From assembly GCA_016293365.1 (NCBI GenBank), contig JAEDEK010000131.1:1-5203 (forward strand): a stretch of 5,203 nt of DNA, given 5' to 3'. The notes beneath the pieces are model-generated. The model searched no databases. It saw only the letters and a list, made by a program, of their open reading frames with translations, and was not told where the DNA came from. A program made the position numbers and the translations under genes. This DNA comes from Bulleidia sp. Its GTDB lineage: Bacteria > Bacillota_I > Bacilli_A > Erysipelotrichales > Erysipelotrichaceae. This document shows, piece after piece, positions 4,347 through 5,203 of the stretch; within the stretch, counting starts at the first letter, position 1, and each line of letters opens with the position of its first letter.

Positions 4347-5203
4347 TTATTTTTTATACATTATAGAAGAATTATCGCCTATGAATATTTCCCCTTTAGG
4401 TATATCCGCTTCATTTTTGTTAAATTTTGTCCATAATATTCCATTGTTGGAAAGCATGATAACACTATCTTGATAATCTACCATAGAATTACTTTCTATA
4501 TCATATAAGGAATACTTTGTATGAGTTCTATTCAAAGTATCATTAGGATTCCACCAAGTGATGCAATTTTTATTTACTATTGGTGAATCTATGATACCTT
4601 TTGTTTGAAATAAATCATCCATTTTATTTGTTAACACATCGAATTTAGAACATATAGTATAGGGTTGCTGATCTTTATCTTTGTGAACCGTAAAAATGTA
4701 TATTATATTTCCATGTGATTTAATGTGATGGATCCACCCTTCTTCTTGATTTCTACTCATTATTTTGGTCTTATTACTTCCATCTATGTTATTAGAAATT
4801 AATGAAGTAACCATTTCTTCAGAATTTATTGAAATATAGTATAACTTTTCATTAACTATAATTGGAGCAGAAGAATTTTCATCAATTACGACTTTATTAC
4901 CATTATTCTTTAAGTTTAAATATTCAGTGACATAAACATTATTTTTTAAATGATTGAAGAATAAAACATCATTGTATAATACTCCTTCGATAGTAGTTAA
5001 AATCCTACCATCAATTTGTTCATATATTAAAACATAATCATCGTTACTGAAAGAATAAACATAGACCTTACTCCTATATTCAGATAAATTATCTGTTTCA
5101 ACAAATGCAACATACTCATTAGAAACATCTAAGAGATAGATACCTGCATATTGGGAATTAGAATCTAAGTTTTTTATGATTTTTGAACTTTTTGTTTCTA
5201 AAT
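4347..5203 (-). CDS. probable beta-propeller (DUF5050/TolB-like) protein, C-terminal part
   Basis: The frame is open from the stop at 4347 to the right edge with no stop codon, giving 284 visible residues; the N-terminus lies outside the window. The internal ATG at 4814 is not convincing as the start, because the 129 codons upstream of it read as the same kind of protein. The sequence consists of repeated beta-strand-like units rich in Asn, Tyr and Ile, with recurrent Y-I-Y or L-Y-Y strands, for example GIYLLDVSNEYVAFVE, VYVYSFSNDDYVLIYE, KLYYISINSEE, ISNNIDGSNKTKIMS and KYSLYDIESNSMVDY. The IDGSNKTKI-type turn after a strand is typical of DUF5050 and TolB-like propellers, often found in exported proteins or lipoproteins of Firmicutes. 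No catalytic residues are seen. The region is clearly more AT-rich than the IS. Transcription runs toward the IS, in the same direction as tnpABC. Confidence 0.75.
   Translation of the reverse strand, partial: LETKSSKIIKNLDSNSQYAGIYLLDVSNEYVAFVETDNLSEYRSKVYVYSFSNDDYVLIYEQIDGRILTTIEGVLYNDVLFFNHLKNNVYVTEYLNLKNNGNKVVIDENSSAPIIVNEKLYYISINSEEMVTSLISNNIDGSNKTKIMSRNQEEGWIHHIKSHGNIIYIFTVHKDKDQQPYTICSKFDVLTNKMDDLFQTKGIIDSPIVNKNCITWWNPNDTLNRTHTKYSLYDIESNSMVDYQDSVIMLSNNGILWTKFNKNEADIPKGEIFIGDNSSIMYKK

Noticed and set aside
4347..4814. A 155-residue gene starting at the ATG at 4814
   Set aside because: The frame stays open upstream to the window edge with the same propeller-like character, and no ribosome binding site marks this ATG, so it is treated as internal.
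1..5203. CRISPR array, tRNA or rRNA genes
   Set aside because: No regularly spaced identical repeats and no cloverleaf or rRNA-like stretches were seen on either strand.

Overview
The window is AT-rich and uses strong AGGAGG-type ribosome binding sites. Its closest-looking protein families (a YfmR/Uup-type ABC-F protein and a Firmicute-style IS66 element) point to a low-GC Gram-positive bacterium, possibly an anaerobic gut or oral Firmicute such as an Erysipelotrichia or Clostridia member. That placement is inference, not a match to a known genome.

Layout, left to right. (1) 77-1005, plus strand: a two-gene unit. The first gene encodes a secreted protein with six cysteines after the signal peptide. 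The second encodes a small membrane protein with four predicted membrane segments. They overlap by ATGA and are probably translationally coupled. I recognise neither family. (2) 1033-1575, plus strand: the 3' remnant of an ABC-F ATPase gene. It keeps only the Walker B, H-loop and C-terminal coiled coil of the second ATPase domain, so it is a pseudogene in this window. (3) 1581-4147: a complete IS66-family insertion sequence of 2567 bp, with 16-bp perfect terminal inverted repeats and a perfect 8-bp target duplication (TGACAGAC). It carries tnpA, tnpB and tnpC on the minus strand. (4) 4148-4346: a gene-free strip holding the restored target hairpin, a terminator-like hairpin and short degenerate repeats. 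(5) 4347-5203, minus strand: the C-terminal part of a very AT-rich, probable beta-propeller protein. Its frame stays open to the right edge of the window.

How the parts relate: the ABC-F remnant and the propeller gene converge, and the IS landed in the gap between them. The target duplication begins with the ABC-F stop codon TGA and lies within one arm of a short palindrome. The IS genes run in the same direction as the propeller gene, so read-through from that gene would enter the IS. The most interesting regulatory signal sits there. The ribosome binding site of tnpA lies in one arm of a perfect 10-bp hairpin, while a candidate -10 box lies in its loop. Transcripts entering from outside would therefore hide the binding site, and the element's own transcripts would not. 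A second hairpin covers the start region of tnpC. The tnpA product also lacks the usual N-terminal helix-turn-helix. The secreted/membrane pair beside the broken ABC-F gene is the best candidate for an undescribed small system.
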